A stretch of 64,000 nt of DNA from Micromonospora citrea (GTDB taxonomy: Bacteria > Actinomycetota > Actinomycetes > Mycobacteriales > Micromonosporaceae), in assembly GCF_900090315.1 (NCBI RefSeq), contig NZ_FMHZ01000002.1:744001-808000 (forward strand), written 5' to 3'. The notes under the pieces were generated by a model. It searched no databases. It saw only the letters and a list, made by a program, of their open reading frames with translations, and had not been told where the DNA came from. A program made the translations under genes and the position numbers. Of this stretch, positions 29,117 to 39,439 are shown one piece after another; positions within the stretch are counted from its first letter, which is position 1; each line of letters begins with the position of its first letter.

Positions 29117-29136
29117 CGTACGACCTGGGTCGTACG
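29117..29136. promoter_or_regulatory. palindromic candidate operator upstream of the ABC exporter
   Basis: CGTACGACC and GGTCGTACG are perfect 9-bp arms around two bases. The site lies 124 bases before the ATPase start and 6 bases beyond the end of the NarL-type regulator gene. Regulators of this family often bind such palindromes before linked exporter genes. Confidence 0.55.
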
Positions 29137-29141
29137 CCGGC

Positions 29142-29807
29142 TCAGCCGCCGGGGGTGACCAGCCCGCTCTCGTACGCCAGCACCACCGCCTGCACGCGGT
29201 CGCGGAGCCGGAGCTTGGCCAGGATCCGGCCGACGTGCGTCTTCACGGTCGCCTCGGCGACGTGCACCCGGGCGGCGATCTCGGCGTTGGACAGGCCCTG
29301 CGCCACCAGCAGGAGGACCTCCCGTTCCCGCTCGGTGAGCTGGGCGAGGCGCGGATCCTCGGCGGGGCCCGGGCCGAGCCGGCCGGCGAAGCGGTCGAGC
29401 AACCGGCGGGTGATCGACGGGGCGACGACCGAGTCGCCCTGGGCGACCACCCGGATGGCGGCGATCAACTCCTCCGGCGGGACGTTCTTGAGCAGGAAGC
29501 CGCTGGCGCCGGCCTGCAACGCGGCGAAGGCGTCCGCCTCGGTGTCGAAGGTGGTGAGCACCAGCACCCGTGGCGACCCGGCGGGCCGGTCCCGGCAGAT
29601 CCGACGGGTGGCCTCCACCCCGTCCATGGTCGGCATCCGGATGTCCATCACCACGACGTCGGCCTCGACCCGGGCCAGCACCCGCAGCGCGTCCGCGCCG
29701 TCGATCGCCTCGCCGACGACCTCCAGGTCGGGCTGGGAGCCCAGCACCATCCGGAAGCCGGCGCGGACCAGCGCCTGGTCGTCCACGATCACCACGCGGA
29801 CCGTCAT
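29142..29807 (-). CDS. NarL/LuxR-type response regulator
   Basis: The 221-residue regulator has a receiver domain (acidic pair in VIVDDQALVR, phosphoacceptor Asp in VVVMDIRMP, Thr in VLTTFD, Lys in FLLKNVPPEE) and a C-terminal LuxR HTH (LTEREREVLLLVAQGLSNAEIA ending in RVQAVV). Its ATG overlaps the histidine-kinase stop (ATGA). It probably controls the ABC exporter encoded just downstream through the palindrome at 29117-29136. Confidence 0.93.
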   Translation of the reverse strand: MTVRVVIVDDQALVRAGFRMVLGSQPDLEVVGEAIDGADALRVLARVEADVVVMDIRMPTMDGVEATRRICRDRPAGSPRVLVLTTFDTEADAFAALQAGASGFLLKNVPPEELIAAIRVVAQGDSVVAPSITRRLLDRFAGRLGPGPAEDPRLAQLTEREREVLLLVAQGLSNAEIAARVHVAEATVKTHVGRILAKLRLRDRVQAVVLAYESGLVTPGG

Positions 29808-31045
29808 GCCGCCGCCACCTCCGTCGTCGTCCCGGGCGTCGACGGTAGCGGCAGCCGCGCCTCGACCTGCCAGCCCCCGGACAGTCGGGGGCCGGCGGCG
29901 AGGCTGCCGTCGTACACGCTGACCCTCTCGCGCATGCCCACGAGGCCGTGGCCGCCGGACGGGGCGGGGCTGACCGGCGGGCGGCCGTGCCCGTCGTCGA
30001 CCAGCCGGACCACGACGGCGTCGCCGCCGTGCTGCAGGGTGACCTCGACCTCGGCGCCGACCCCGGCGTGCTTGAGCGCGTTGGTCAGGCCCTCCTGCAC
30101 CACCCGGTAGAGGGTCAGTTCCAGGCCGGGTGGCAGTGGCGCCGGCTCGCCGGTGACCGAGTGGCGCACGCGCAGGCCGGCGGCGCGGAACCGGTCGAGC
30201 AGGGCCGGCAGCTCGGTCAGCGCCAGCCGCCGGTGTTCCGGGTCGGCGGTCACCCCCGCGCCGCCGGACCCGTCCGCCGCGTCGGGGGCGGCGTCGGAGG
30301 GGTCGGTCTCCCGCAGTACGCCGACCAGCCGACGCATCTCCTCCAGCGCCTGCCGGCCGGTGTCGGCGACCACCTTCACCGCGTGCCGGGCGGTCTCCGG
30401 GTCGCGGTCGAGCATGAAGCGCGCCCCGTCCGCCTGCACGATCATGACCGCCATGCTGTGCGCCACCACGTCGTGCAGTTCCCGGGCGATGCGGGCGCGT
30501 TCCCCGGCGACCGCGGCGCGGGCCTCCGCCTCGCGTTCCCGCTCCAGGGTGGCGGCCCGTTCCTCGAGGGTGAGCACGTAGAGCCGGCGGGTCCGCACGT
30601 TCAGGGCGACCAGCCAGACCGCCCCGGTGACCAGCCCGAAATAGATCGCCGTGGCCCACCAGGCGACGGCGCCCCGGGTCTGGAGGGCGGCGAGCACCAC
30701 CCCGACGGCGGCGACGATCCCGGCGAGGACCCCGTCGCGGAGCCGGTCGGCGTACTTCACGACGCTGTAGAGGGCGATCAGCACCGCGACGTCGAAGGCC
30801 AGCGGGCCCCAGCCGGCGATCACCTGGGTCAGTGCGAGCACCGCCACGACGGCGGTGACCGCCGACGGGTGGCTGCGCCGGAACAGCAGCGCCACCGCCA
30901 TCGCGGCCCCGACCAGGGTGGCCTTCCACCCGCCGGGCTGGTTGACCAGGCCGGCGAGGCCGAAGAGCACCACCATGGCGGAGACGAAGACGTCGAAGGC
31001 GACGCTGCGCAGCGGGCGGCCGAAGATCGTGCGGTCCACGGTCAC
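29804..31045 (-). CDS. NarL-family sensor histidine kinase
   Basis: The 413-residue kinase has an N-terminal membrane domain of about five or six helices and no large sensor ectodomain. The HisKA_3 phosphoacceptor is ARELHDVVAHSMAVMIVQ, and the C-terminal ATPase domain has VVQEGLTNALKHA and GHGLVGMRERV. Membrane-only sensing fits the bacteriocin/envelope-stress type linked to ABC exporters. GTG 31045 has only a weak ribosome binding site. It is translationally coupled to the response regulator. Confidence 0.92.
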   Translation of the reverse strand: MTVDRTIFGRPLRSVAFDVFVSAMVVLFGLAGLVNQPGGWKATLVGAAMAVALLFRRSHPSAVTAVVAVLALTQVIAGWGPLAFDVAVLIALYSVVKYADRLRDGVLAGIVAAVGVVLAALQTRGAVAWWATAIYFGLVTGAVWLVALNVRTRRLYVLTLEERAATLEREREAEARAAVAGERARIARELHDVVAHSMAVMIVQADGARFMLDRDPETARHAVKVVADTGRQALEEMRRLVGVLRETDPSDAAPDAADGSGGAGVTADPEHRRLALTELPALLDRFRAAGLRVRHSVTGEPAPLPPGLELTLYRVVQEGLTNALKHAGVGAEVEVTLQHGGDAVVVRLVDDGHGRPPVSPAPSGGHGLVGMRERVSVYDGSLAAGPRLSGGWQVEARLPLPSTPGTTTEVAAA

Positions 31046-31142
31046 CCAGCGTACGTGTCGCCGTCGCCGGGCAGCTCACGGCGCACGCGGACGCCGGGCC
31101 GGTCAGGCCGCCGCGCCGCGCGGACGGGCCGCCGGGCCCGGG

Positions 31143-31844
31143 TCAGGACGCCAGCACGTCGCGCATCCGGTCGATCTCCACGGTCTGCTCGGTGGCCACG
31201 GAGTTGGCGAACTCGGACAGGGTGAGGTCGGAGCCGACCCTGAGCAGGTCGGTGGCCATCTGCACCGCGCCCTGGTGGTGTTCGCTCATCATCGCGACGA
31301 AGAGCCGGTCGAACTCGGCGCCCCGGGCGGCGGCGAGCCTGCGCATCGCCTCGGGCGACTGCATCCCCCGCATGCTGCCGTGGTCGTGCCCCGGCACGTC
31401 GGTGGTGAGCCCTCGGGCCTGCAGCCAGCCGCGCATCATGCCGATCTCCGGGCCCTGGCTGGCCCTGATCCGCTCGGCGAGGGCGCGCAGGTCGGGGTCG
31501 GCGGCGCGGTCGGGGGCCAGCTCGGCCATCTCCAGGGCCTGGGCGTGGTGCGGGATCATCATCCGGACGAACCAGACGTCCATCGAGTTGTGCCGGGACG
31601 TGGCGGTGTCGCGCATCTCCTCGGCGGGACGGACCGCGGCGGTCTCGCCCGGACGCCCCGGCACGATGACGGCGGGGCGCCCGGGATCGACCGGGACGGC
31701 GGCCGACGCCGAGGCGGGGGCGGCGACGGGTCGCGCGTCGGGGGTGGTCGGTCCCTCGCCCGACCGGGACAGGACGACGGCGCCGACCGACACCACGAGC
31801 ACGGATGTGACGACGGCCAGGATCCGCGCGCGCCGGTTGGTCAT
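31143..31844 (-). CDS. DUF305 secreted/membrane-anchored protein
   Basis: The 233-residue protein has a signal or anchor helix (ILAVVTSVLVVSVGAVVL), a low-complexity Pro/Ala linker, and two DUF305 halves with the characteristic MIPHHAQALEMAELA and MMSEHHQGAVQMATDL. The paired His are ferritin-like and possible metal ligands, and a HDHGSMRGM stretch lies between the halves. DUF305 proteins often accompany copper-handling genes. It is divergent from the LVIVD protein gene across 137 bases containing a CRP-type site. Confidence 0.85.
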   Translation of the reverse strand: MTNRRARILAVVTSVLVVSVGAVVLSRSGEGPTTPDARPVAAPASASAAVPVDPGRPAVIVPGRPGETAAVRPAEEMRDTATSRHNSMDVWFVRMMIPHHAQALEMAELAPDRAADPDLRALAERIRASQGPEIGMMRGWLQARGLTTDVPGHDHGSMRGMQSPEAMRRLAAARGAEFDRLFVAMMSEHHQGAVQMATDLLRVGSDLTLSEFANSVATEQTVEIDRMRDVLAS

Positions 31845-31900
31845 GGGCCACTCCCCCGGTAGAGGTCATGGCGATCGTATCCATTGACGGAGAGCACGAC

Positions 31901-31918
31901 ATGTGACCCAGATCACAT
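31901..31918. promoter_or_regulatory. CRP-type operator between divergent genes
   Basis: ATGTGA and TCACAT are separated by six bases, a perfect match to the TGTGA-N6-TCACA site of Crp-family regulators. It lies 57 bases upstream of the DUF305 start and 64 bases upstream of the LVIVD start, so it may control both. Confidence 0.65.
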
Positions 31919-31981
31919 CGACGGACCTCATCGGACGGTAAGGTGTCGACAATCGTCATCCCCTTGCGAAGGGCCTCGCCG

Positions 31982-33436
<1,455 letters not shown>

Positions 33437-33452
33437 TCGCACACCGCGCCGA

Positions 33453-33486
33453 CGGGCCCGGCCCCCACCCGCGGGGGCCGGGCCCG
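33453..33486 (+). terminator. terminator of the LVIVD gene
   Basis: Perfect 14-bp arms (33453-33466 and 33473-33486) with a 6-base loop lie 16 bases after the stop. Short GGGC runs and a duplicated 17-bp segment follow up to 33628, with no gene. Confidence 0.8.
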
Positions 33487-33628
33487 CCCGCGTTCCGGCG
33501 CCGCCGGTCAGCCCGTCCCCCCACCCAGGCGGCACTGTCGTCGCACACGAGCGAACCCGGGCCAGGCCGGGACGCCCGGGCCAGGCCGGGACGTCGGACG
33601 CGGGCGGGCAGGCGGGCGGGCGGGCGGG

Positions 33629-34633
33629 TCAGCTCATCGGTAGCTGGTAGCGCCGCTCGCCGCCGGTCGCGGTCGTCAGCCGCACCTCGCCGCTACGCAG
33701 GGCGTACGTCACCGACCAGCGGGTGTGCGACTGGCGTACGTCGTTGAGGATCTCGAACGCCGCCGGGGCGTCCACCGCGCCGCCCGCCCGGTCGAGCGCG
33801 GCGGCGATCACGCCGTAGCGGTGGTCGGCGCGGCGGCGCTGCTCGTCGACCCCGACGACCGGCACGTTGGTCAGCGCCCGCCAGCCGCCGCGCCCCTTGT
33901 CGACCGACATCTTCCCGTCGACGAACTCGACCACGGCCGAGGCGCCGGTCGCGTCGGCGAGCAGGTAGTGCAGGGGCGGGCCGTCGGTGAAGTCGAGGTT
34001 GTGCCGTTCGAAGACGGCCACCGCCTCGTCCACCGTGGCCGCCTGGTCGAGCACCAGGCGCTGGATGCGGACCGAACCGACGGTGGCCCTGCCCGGCACG
34101 GGGACGGCCCGCGCGCCGTCGTCGGCGGCCAGCCCGATCGCGAGGCCCCGCTCGTTCATCCCGTCGAACGGCAGCAGCGGCGCGTTGAGCAGCCGCCGGT
34201 CGCCGGTCGGGTCGGGCCCGACCCCGAGGTAGGACATGTCCACCACCGAGATCGAGGCGTACCCGTCCGGCGGATCGGTGCGCAGCACCATCGCCGGGTT
34301 GGCGTCCCAGTCGAAGTTGCGGGCGAACAGCGGCCGGGCCGGGTCGCCGGTGGCGGCGAAGAGGGAGCACCCGAACGCCTTCGCCGGGCGCGCGTCGGTG
34401 CCGACCGTCGCGTCGTACGCACCGACGTAGGTCATCTCGTACAACGGCAGGTCGTTCACCTTGCGCAGGCTGGCCAGGGTCTTCTCGACCTGGCCGGGGT
34501 CCTGCCGGGAGGCGCTGGGCGTGCCGGTCGGCGTCGCCACGCCCGGCGGCGCGGTCGGCCCGGACTCCGCGCCGGAGCAGGCGGTCACGGCGAGCAGCAG
34601 GGCGACACCGGCGCCCAGGAAAGTCCTCCGCAT
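33629..34633 (-). CDS. lipoprotein with choloylglycine-hydrolase/C45-like Ntn-hydrolase fold
   Basis: The 334-residue protein has a lipoprotein signal (LLLAVTACSG, lipidated Cys about residue 19) and a body resembling C45/choloylglycine-type Ntn hydrolases. FGCSLFAATG followed by LFARNFDWDANP recalls the Cys/Asn-Phe-Asp motif, and GMNERGLAIGL fits the same fold. The Cys in FGCS could be the nucleophile, but in true family members it becomes N-terminal after processing, which is unclear here. A penicillin-acylase-like or amidase role is possible. It stands alone. Confidence 0.65.
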   Translation of the reverse strand: MRRTFLGAGVALLLAVTACSGAESGPTAPPGVATPTGTPSASRQDPGQVEKTLASLRKVNDLPLYEMTYVGAYDATVGTDARPAKAFGCSLFAATGDPARPLFARNFDWDANPAMVLRTDPPDGYASISVVDMSYLGVGPDPTGDRRLLNAPLLPFDGMNERGLAIGLAADDGARAVPVPGRATVGSVRIQRLVLDQAATVDEAVAVFERHNLDFTDGPPLHYLLADATGASAVVEFVDGKMSVDKGRGGWRALTNVPVVGVDEQRRRADHRYGVIAAALDRAGGAVDAPAAFEILNDVRQSHTRWSVTYALRSGEVRLTTATGGERRYQLPMS

Positions 34634-34715
34634 ACCCTCCGGACGCTAGGGCAGGAATCGAGGGTTGTCCACCGGCCGATCGGTCGTTCCACCGCGCGAC
34701 CGGCGGCGAGGGCGG

Positions 34716-35648
34716 TCAGCCGGCGGGGATCCGCCCGAGCTGCTCCCGGATCGCCTCGTCGGTCAGCGCGGGGCGCCCGCCCGGGTGGCCGACGGTGGCG
34801 CCGGCGGCCGCCACGGCGTACCGGGCCACCCGGTCCCGGGGCTCGCCGCGCAGCAGGCCGAGGGTCAGCGCGGCGACGAACGCGTCGCCGGCGCCGGTGT
34901 CGTCCACGGTGGGCGTCTCGCTCAGCGGCACGAACAGCTCGCCCTCCGGCCAGACGAACGCGTTGCCCTGCCCCGCGACCTCGATCGCCAGCAGGGACGG
35001 GCCGCGCCGCAGCAGCTTGCGTCCGGCGGCGAGCCCACCCTCGGCGTCGCGCGGCGCGTCACCGGTGACCAGCTCGACCTCCTGCGCGTCGGCCCGCAGC
35101 ACGTCGGCGACGGCGAGCAGCTCGTCGGCGTCGGCCAGGTCGGTCGGAGCGCCGTCGAGCACCACCAGCCGGCCGGCCTCCCGGGCGGTCCGGGCCGCGA
35201 CCAGGGCCGCCCCCGACGGCTGCTGCAACTGCACCAGGACGGCCCGCGCGGCGCGCAGCGCGTCGGCGGCCCCGGCCACGTCGTCCGGGCCGAGCAGCGC
35301 GGCCTCGGGCAGGTCCTCGAGGTAGCGCCAGCGGGCGTCGGCGTCGACCACGTCGACGATGAGCCCGGTCGGGGTGCCGGGCCGGCGCAGCACCCGCCCG
35401 ACGTCGATGCCGTCGGCCCGCGCCTGCGCCAGCAGCCGCTGCCCCACCTCGTCGTCGCCGACCACGCCGAGCAACCCGACCGACGCGCCGAGCTGGGCGA
35501 GACCGACGGCCTGGTTGGCCCCCTTGCCGCCGAGCAGCTCGCGACGGCGGCGCACCGGCGCGCTGCCGCCGGCACCCGGCACCTCGTCGACCAGCAGCAC
35601 CAGGTCCCGGGCGATCTGTCCGAGCACCATCACGTCCAGCTCCGCCAT
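34716..35648 (-). CDS. PfkB family sugar kinase (ribokinase-like)
   Basis: The 310-residue kinase has both PfkB signatures: GGKGANQAVGLAQLGA near the N-terminus and VDDTGAGDAFVAALTLGL near the C-terminus with the catalytic Asp. It phosphorylates a sugar or nucleoside with ATP; ribose is most likely from GGKGANQA, but the substrate is not certain. ATG 35648 is where homology (MAELDVMVLG) begins. No transporter or LacI regulator is adjacent. Confidence 0.88.
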   Translation of the reverse strand: MAELDVMVLGQIARDLVLLVDEVPGAGGSAPVRRRRELLGGKGANQAVGLAQLGASVGLLGVVGDDEVGQRLLAQARADGIDVGRVLRRPGTPTGLIVDVVDADARWRYLEDLPEAALLGPDDVAGAADALRAARAVLVQLQQPSGAALVAARTAREAGRLVVLDGAPTDLADADELLAVADVLRADAQEVELVTGDAPRDAEGGLAAGRKLLRRGPSLLAIEVAGQGNAFVWPEGELFVPLSETPTVDDTGAGDAFVAALTLGLLRGEPRDRVARYAVAAAGATVGHPGGRPALTDEAIREQLGRIPAG

Positions 35649-35770
35649 GGTCCCGGTGTTACCCCGCGCGGAGCCCGGCACTCCTCGGCGGCGGCACCGG
35701 ACCTTGTGGACGGAGCCGCCACCGCCTACGCTCTGCGAAACAAAGTGTTCTCTCTTGCAAAGGTAGACCG

Positions 35771-36493
35771 ATGGACCCCGACCCGACCGCAGAGGCCGAA
35801 CGGACCCTCACCGAGCTCCACCGGCTCCGCGACCGCGCCGCCCGCCGAGCCCACGGCGGCGCCTGGCTGCCCGCCGCCGCGGTGGCGGCGCTCCTGCTGG
35901 CCAGCGCCGCCCTCTACGAGGCGCCCTTCGCCCCGCTGAACGCGATCGACGCGGAGCACCCCTTCTGGGCCGGCCTGCCCGACCAGCAGCGGCAGCCCGT
36001 GCTGTCCTACGTCTACTGGTTCGTCGGCATCCCGCTGCTGTTCGCCGGCAGCGCCGGGTGGTATCGCTGGCGCGCCCGCCGGCTCGGCGTACGGGTGGCG
36101 TGGCCGGCCTTCGTCGGCACCGGTCTCGGCGTACTGGCCCTGCTGGCGGTGATCGCGGCGGTGCCCACCCGGCCCGCGCCGGACGGCCTGACCGTGGCGG
36201 CCGGCCCGTACTGGCCGGGCCTGCTGTCCCCGCTGCTGCCCCTCGCGGCGACGGTCCTCGTGCTCGGCTGGGCCGAACGCAGCCGCGGACTGGTCGCCGC
36301 CGGGGTGTGGATCGTCCTGCTCACCGGGTGGCTCTGCACGACGTATCCGCTGGGCACCATCCCGGCCTGGGCGCTGGGCACCGACTCCCTCGGTGGTCAG
36401 CTCGGCCTGCGTCCGGGCCACTATCTTGTCCTGATGGCCCTGCCCCTGATCGCCGTGTCGGCCGCCCGCCTGGCCTCGGCCCGCCGCGCGTGA
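35771..36493 (+). CDS. hypothetical integral membrane protein
   Basis: The 240-residue protein has a cytoplasmic helical N-terminus (LTELHRLRDRAARRAHG) and about six membrane helices. It is coupled by a GTGA overlap to a winged-helix regulator, a common actinobacterial pair of unknown role. The upstream region is AT-rich (AAACAAAGTGTTCTC at about 35739) and contains two CAAAG motifs that could be regulator sites. Confidence 0.75.
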   Translation: MDPDPTAEAERTLTELHRLRDRAARRAHGGAWLPAAAVAALLLASAALYEAPFAPLNAIDAEHPFWAGLPDQQRQPVLSYVYWFVGIPLLFAGSAGWYRWRARRLGVRVAWPAFVGTGLGVLALLAVIAAVPTRPAPDGLTVAAGPYWPGLLSPLLPLAATVLVLGWAERSRGLVAAGVWIVLLTGWLCTTYPLGTIPAWALGTDSLGGQLGLRPGHYLVLMALPLIAVSAARLASARRA

Positions 36494-36834
36494 CCGAGCA
36501 GCAGCCCCCGCACCCGGCGACCGCCCTCGACGACGTCGTCCACCAGCGGGTGCGGCTCGGCATCCTCACCGTGTTGAGCGAGACGCCCGAATGCCGCTTC
36601 GCCACGCTGCGCGACGAGCTCGGGCTGACCGACGGCAACCTCAACCGACACCTGAGGATCCTGGAGCAGGCCGGGCTGCTCCAGGTGACGAAGGGCTACG
36701 AGGGCCGCCGGCCGTGCACCTGGCTGCGCCTGACCCGACAGGGCCGCACGGCGCTGCGCGCGGAGGTCGCCGCGCTCGAGCAACTGGTCGACCGGATCCG
36801 GGCCGCCACCGACCAGCCGGACCCGGGCTCGTGA
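36490..36834 (+). CDS. winged-helix transcriptional regulator (MarR/ArsR-like)
   Basis: The 114-residue protein shows a winged-helix DNA-binding domain: VRLGILTVLSETPECRFATLRDELGLTDGNLNRHLRILEQAGLL, then a wing with Lys/Tyr/Arg and a C-terminal dimerisation helix. GTG 36490 overlaps the membrane-protein stop. It probably represses its own operon and responds to something handled by the membrane protein. Confidence 0.85.
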   Translation: MTEQQPPHPATALDDVVHQRVRLGILTVLSETPECRFATLRDELGLTDGNLNRHLRILEQAGLLQVTKGYEGRRPCTWLRLTRQGRTALRAEVAALEQLVDRIRAATDQPDPGS

Positions 36835-36939
36835 CACCACGGGCGTCCGCCGCCGGCCCCGCCGCCCCGACGGGTGCCGGGCGGTCCGGCACCTGCCGGT
36901 GACGCTCAGGCCGGGCGGACCGGCACCCGCCCGTGACGC

Positions 36940-37770
36940 TCAGGCCGGGCGGACCGGCAGTTGGAGCTCGGTGACGCCGTTGTCCGGGTCGTCCTGGCAG
37001 TAGTCGAGGTAGACCTCGCGGGCGAAGCCGTCCGCCCGGTAGCCGTGCTCCTCGATCCAGCGGGCCAGCACCGCCATGCTCCGCTCGACCTCGTCCATCG
37101 AACCGCGGTGCACGATCGTCGCCGCGGCGTCCACCGCGGGCAGGTCGACCACGGCCACGTCGGCCGCCGCGCCGGGATCGCCCGCCACGGTCACCCCGGC
37201 GTGCACGACGACCGCCTCGCCGTCGGCCGCCCCCGCCGGGGCGTACCAGGCGATTCCCGGCCCGCTCGGCTGGATCCCGGCGGCGGCCAGCCGGCGGAAC
37301 AGCTCGGGATAGAGCGGCTGGATCACCGGGCCGATGTCCGGCGTCTGGTAACTGCGGGCGGTGGCGCTCAGCTCCGCCAGGCGGACCGACGGGAGCTGCT
37401 TGAGTACGACGTCCTCGGTGGTCATCCGACCCTCCGTCTCGATCATCCGGAGCCGCGCCCCGATCCCGGCCAGCCGGGCGGTGTCCGCCGCCACCTGCGC
37501 CTCCAGTTGCGCACGGCGCAGCCGCAACATGCCGCGCAGCTCGGCGACGTCGAGGACGTCGTCCAGGATCGCCTGGACCTGGGCCAGGGTGAAGCCCAGC
37601 TCCTTGAGGGCGATCACCCGGTTGAGCCGGCGCAGCTGGTCGGCGGTGTAGTACCGGTAGCCGGTGTGCGGGTCGACCGAGGCCGGGCGGAGCAGTCCGA
37701 TGCTGTCGTAGTGGCGCAGCATCCGCACCGACACCCGGCCCAGTCGGGCGAAGTCTCCGATGGTGAACAT
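36940..37770 (-). CDS. MerR-family regulator with effector-binding domain
   Basis: The 276-residue regulator has a MerR HTH (MFTIGDFARLGRVSVRMLRHYDSIGLL, then TGYRYYTADQLRRLNRVIALKELGF), a coiled-coil linker and a GyrI-like/BmrR-type effector domain (about 120-275) likely to bind a small hydrophobic compound. The last coding bases lie in a 33-bp tandem duplication continuing past the stop (about 36899-36964). No obvious target gene is linked. Confidence 0.88.
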   Translation of the reverse strand: MFTIGDFARLGRVSVRMLRHYDSIGLLRPASVDPHTGYRYYTADQLRRLNRVIALKELGFTLAQVQAILDDVLDVAELRGMLRLRRAQLEAQVAADTARLAGIGARLRMIETEGRMTTEDVVLKQLPSVRLAELSATARSYQTPDIGPVIQPLYPELFRRLAAAGIQPSGPGIAWYAPAGAADGEAVVVHAGVTVAGDPGAAADVAVVDLPAVDAAATIVHRGSMDEVERSMAVLARWIEEHGYRADGFAREVYLDYCQDDPDNGVTELQLPVRPA

Positions 37771-37824
37771 GGCCCCCTACGGTCGACGGTGACACCGTGT
37801 CAGAGTCAACCCCGGGGCGTCACC

Positions 37825-39435
37825 TCACCCCGGCAGCGGCGCCTCGTCGCCCCGGGTGCGGCGCGGGCCGACCAGCCGGCGCACCATCGGCGCGGCGTTC
37901 CACTTCGCCGCGCCCACCAGGTCCCGGGCGTGCTCCAGGACGGTGTAGTCGGGCCGGGCCCGGCCGGCCGCCAGCGCCCGGTCGAGGTCGTTGCCGCAGC
38001 GGGTCAGCACGCTGTCGAAGTCGCGGCGCACCGGTTCGAGCAGGTGGTAGCCGAACGAGCGGTGCAGCCGGGCGAAGAGCGGCTTGTACAGCCGGGCCCG
38101 CTCGTGCAGCCCCGAGGAGTACGACATCGGGTTCTTCGGGCGGCGCCGAACATACTCGGGCAGCAGGTCGGCGAAGGCCCGCCGGACGATCCACTTCTCC
38201 TGCCCCTCGCGCATCTTCAGCCCGACGGGCAGGCGCATCGCCAGCTCCACCAGGCTCAGGTCGAGGAACGGCACCCGGGCCTCCACCCCGTGCCCCATGC
38301 TGGCGCGGTCGACGCGCTGCAACTCCGTACGGCAGAGGTTGCGGATCTTGTGCAGGAAGAGCCGGCGGGACGCCTCGGGGCCGACCTCGTGGTACATCGG
38401 GTAGCCGCCGAACAGCTCGTCGGAGCCGTCCCCGGTCAGCACCACCTTGACGTCCAGCTCGCGAAGCCGGCGGAACAGCGGCACGGAGACCACGGCGTTG
38501 ATGATGTCGCCGTACTCGGTCAGCTCCGAGATCCGGATCGCCTCCCGGATGTCGGCCAGCCGGATGTCGCGGGGGCGCAGCTCGACCACCTCGTGTGGCA
38601 CGCCCAGGTCCCGCGCCAGCCGCCGCGCGTACGCCACGTCGGGGCTGTCGGGCACGCCGACCGTGACGGCGACGCAGTCGGGGTGCATCTCGCGTACGTG
38701 CAGCAGGGCGAGTGAGCTGTCGAGCCCGCCGGAGAGGACCACCCCGACGGTCAGGTCGGTGTCGACGCGCATCCGGATGCTGTCGGTGAGGGCGGCACGG
38801 ACGAGCAGGGCGGCCTCGTCCGGGTCGTCCACCACCGGCAGCCCGTCGCCGAGGGCGAGCAGGTCGACGTACGCGCGCAACCGGACCGACCCGTCCGGCT
38901 CGGCCCAGCCGTGGTGCCCGGGCGGCACCTCGGCGATCGGCACGCGATGCCCGACGAGGGCCTTCACCTCGCTGGCGACGTGCAGGCAGCCGGGCGTCCG
39001 GGCCCAGTACAGCGGCTTGACGCCGAGCGGGTCCCGGACCAGGTAGGCCCGGCCGGTGGCCCGCTCCACGACGGCGAAGGCGTACTCGCCGCGCAGCCGG
39101 GTCACCATGCCCTCGCCCCAGCGCAGGAACGCCGCCAGCACCACCTCGGTGTCGCTGGCGCTGCGGAAGCGGTGACCGAGCCGGACGAGTTCGGCGCGCA
39201 GCTCGTGGTGGTTGAAGACCTCGCCGTTGTAGCAGAGCAGCCACCGCTCGTCGGCCGAGGCCCACGGCTGCACGGCACGGTCGCGGTCCACGATCGGCAG
39301 CCGGCGGGTGCCGGTGAGCAGGCCGTTCTCGTAGCGGGTCTCGGTGACCTCGCCGCGCGGGGCGAGGGTGGCGAGCATCCGCCGGAAGGTCGTCGGGTCG
39401 GCCTCGGGGCCGAGGCTCAACGCGATGCCGCACAT
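37825..39435 (-). CDS. AsnB-like glutamine-dependent amidotransferase (asparagine synthase family)
   Basis: The 536-residue protein starts MCGIALSL, with Cys2 nucleophile of the class II glutaminase domain, RGEYAFAVV and DPLGVKPLYW. The synthetase domain has the PPi loop VVLSGGLDSSLAL and LTGDGSDELFGGYPMYH. Besides asparagine, this family includes LtsA/AsnB enzymes of actinobacteria that amidate meso-diaminopimelate in peptidoglycan. It ends a two-gene operon, starting 4 bases after a DUF5715/M15-like gene, which favours a cell-wall or secondary role over plain asparagine synthesis. Confidence 0.88.
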   Translation of the reverse strand: MCGIALSLGPEADPTTFRRMLATLAPRGEVTETRYENGLLTGTRRLPIVDRDRAVQPWASADERWLLCYNGEVFNHHELRAELVRLGHRFRSASDTEVVLAAFLRWGEGMVTRLRGEYAFAVVERATGRAYLVRDPLGVKPLYWARTPGCLHVASEVKALVGHRVPIAEVPPGHHGWAEPDGSVRLRAYVDLLALGDGLPVVDDPDEAALLVRAALTDSIRMRVDTDLTVGVVLSGGLDSSLALLHVREMHPDCVAVTVGVPDSPDVAYARRLARDLGVPHEVVELRPRDIRLADIREAIRISELTEYGDIINAVVSVPLFRRLRELDVKVVLTGDGSDELFGGYPMYHEVGPEASRRLFLHKIRNLCRTELQRVDRASMGHGVEARVPFLDLSLVELAMRLPVGLKMREGQEKWIVRRAFADLLPEYVRRRPKNPMSYSSGLHERARLYKPLFARLHRSFGYHLLEPVRRDFDSVLTRCGNDLDRALAAGRARPDYTVLEHARDLVGAAKWNAAPMVRRLVGPRRTRGDEAPLPG

Positions 39436-39439
39436 CGGC

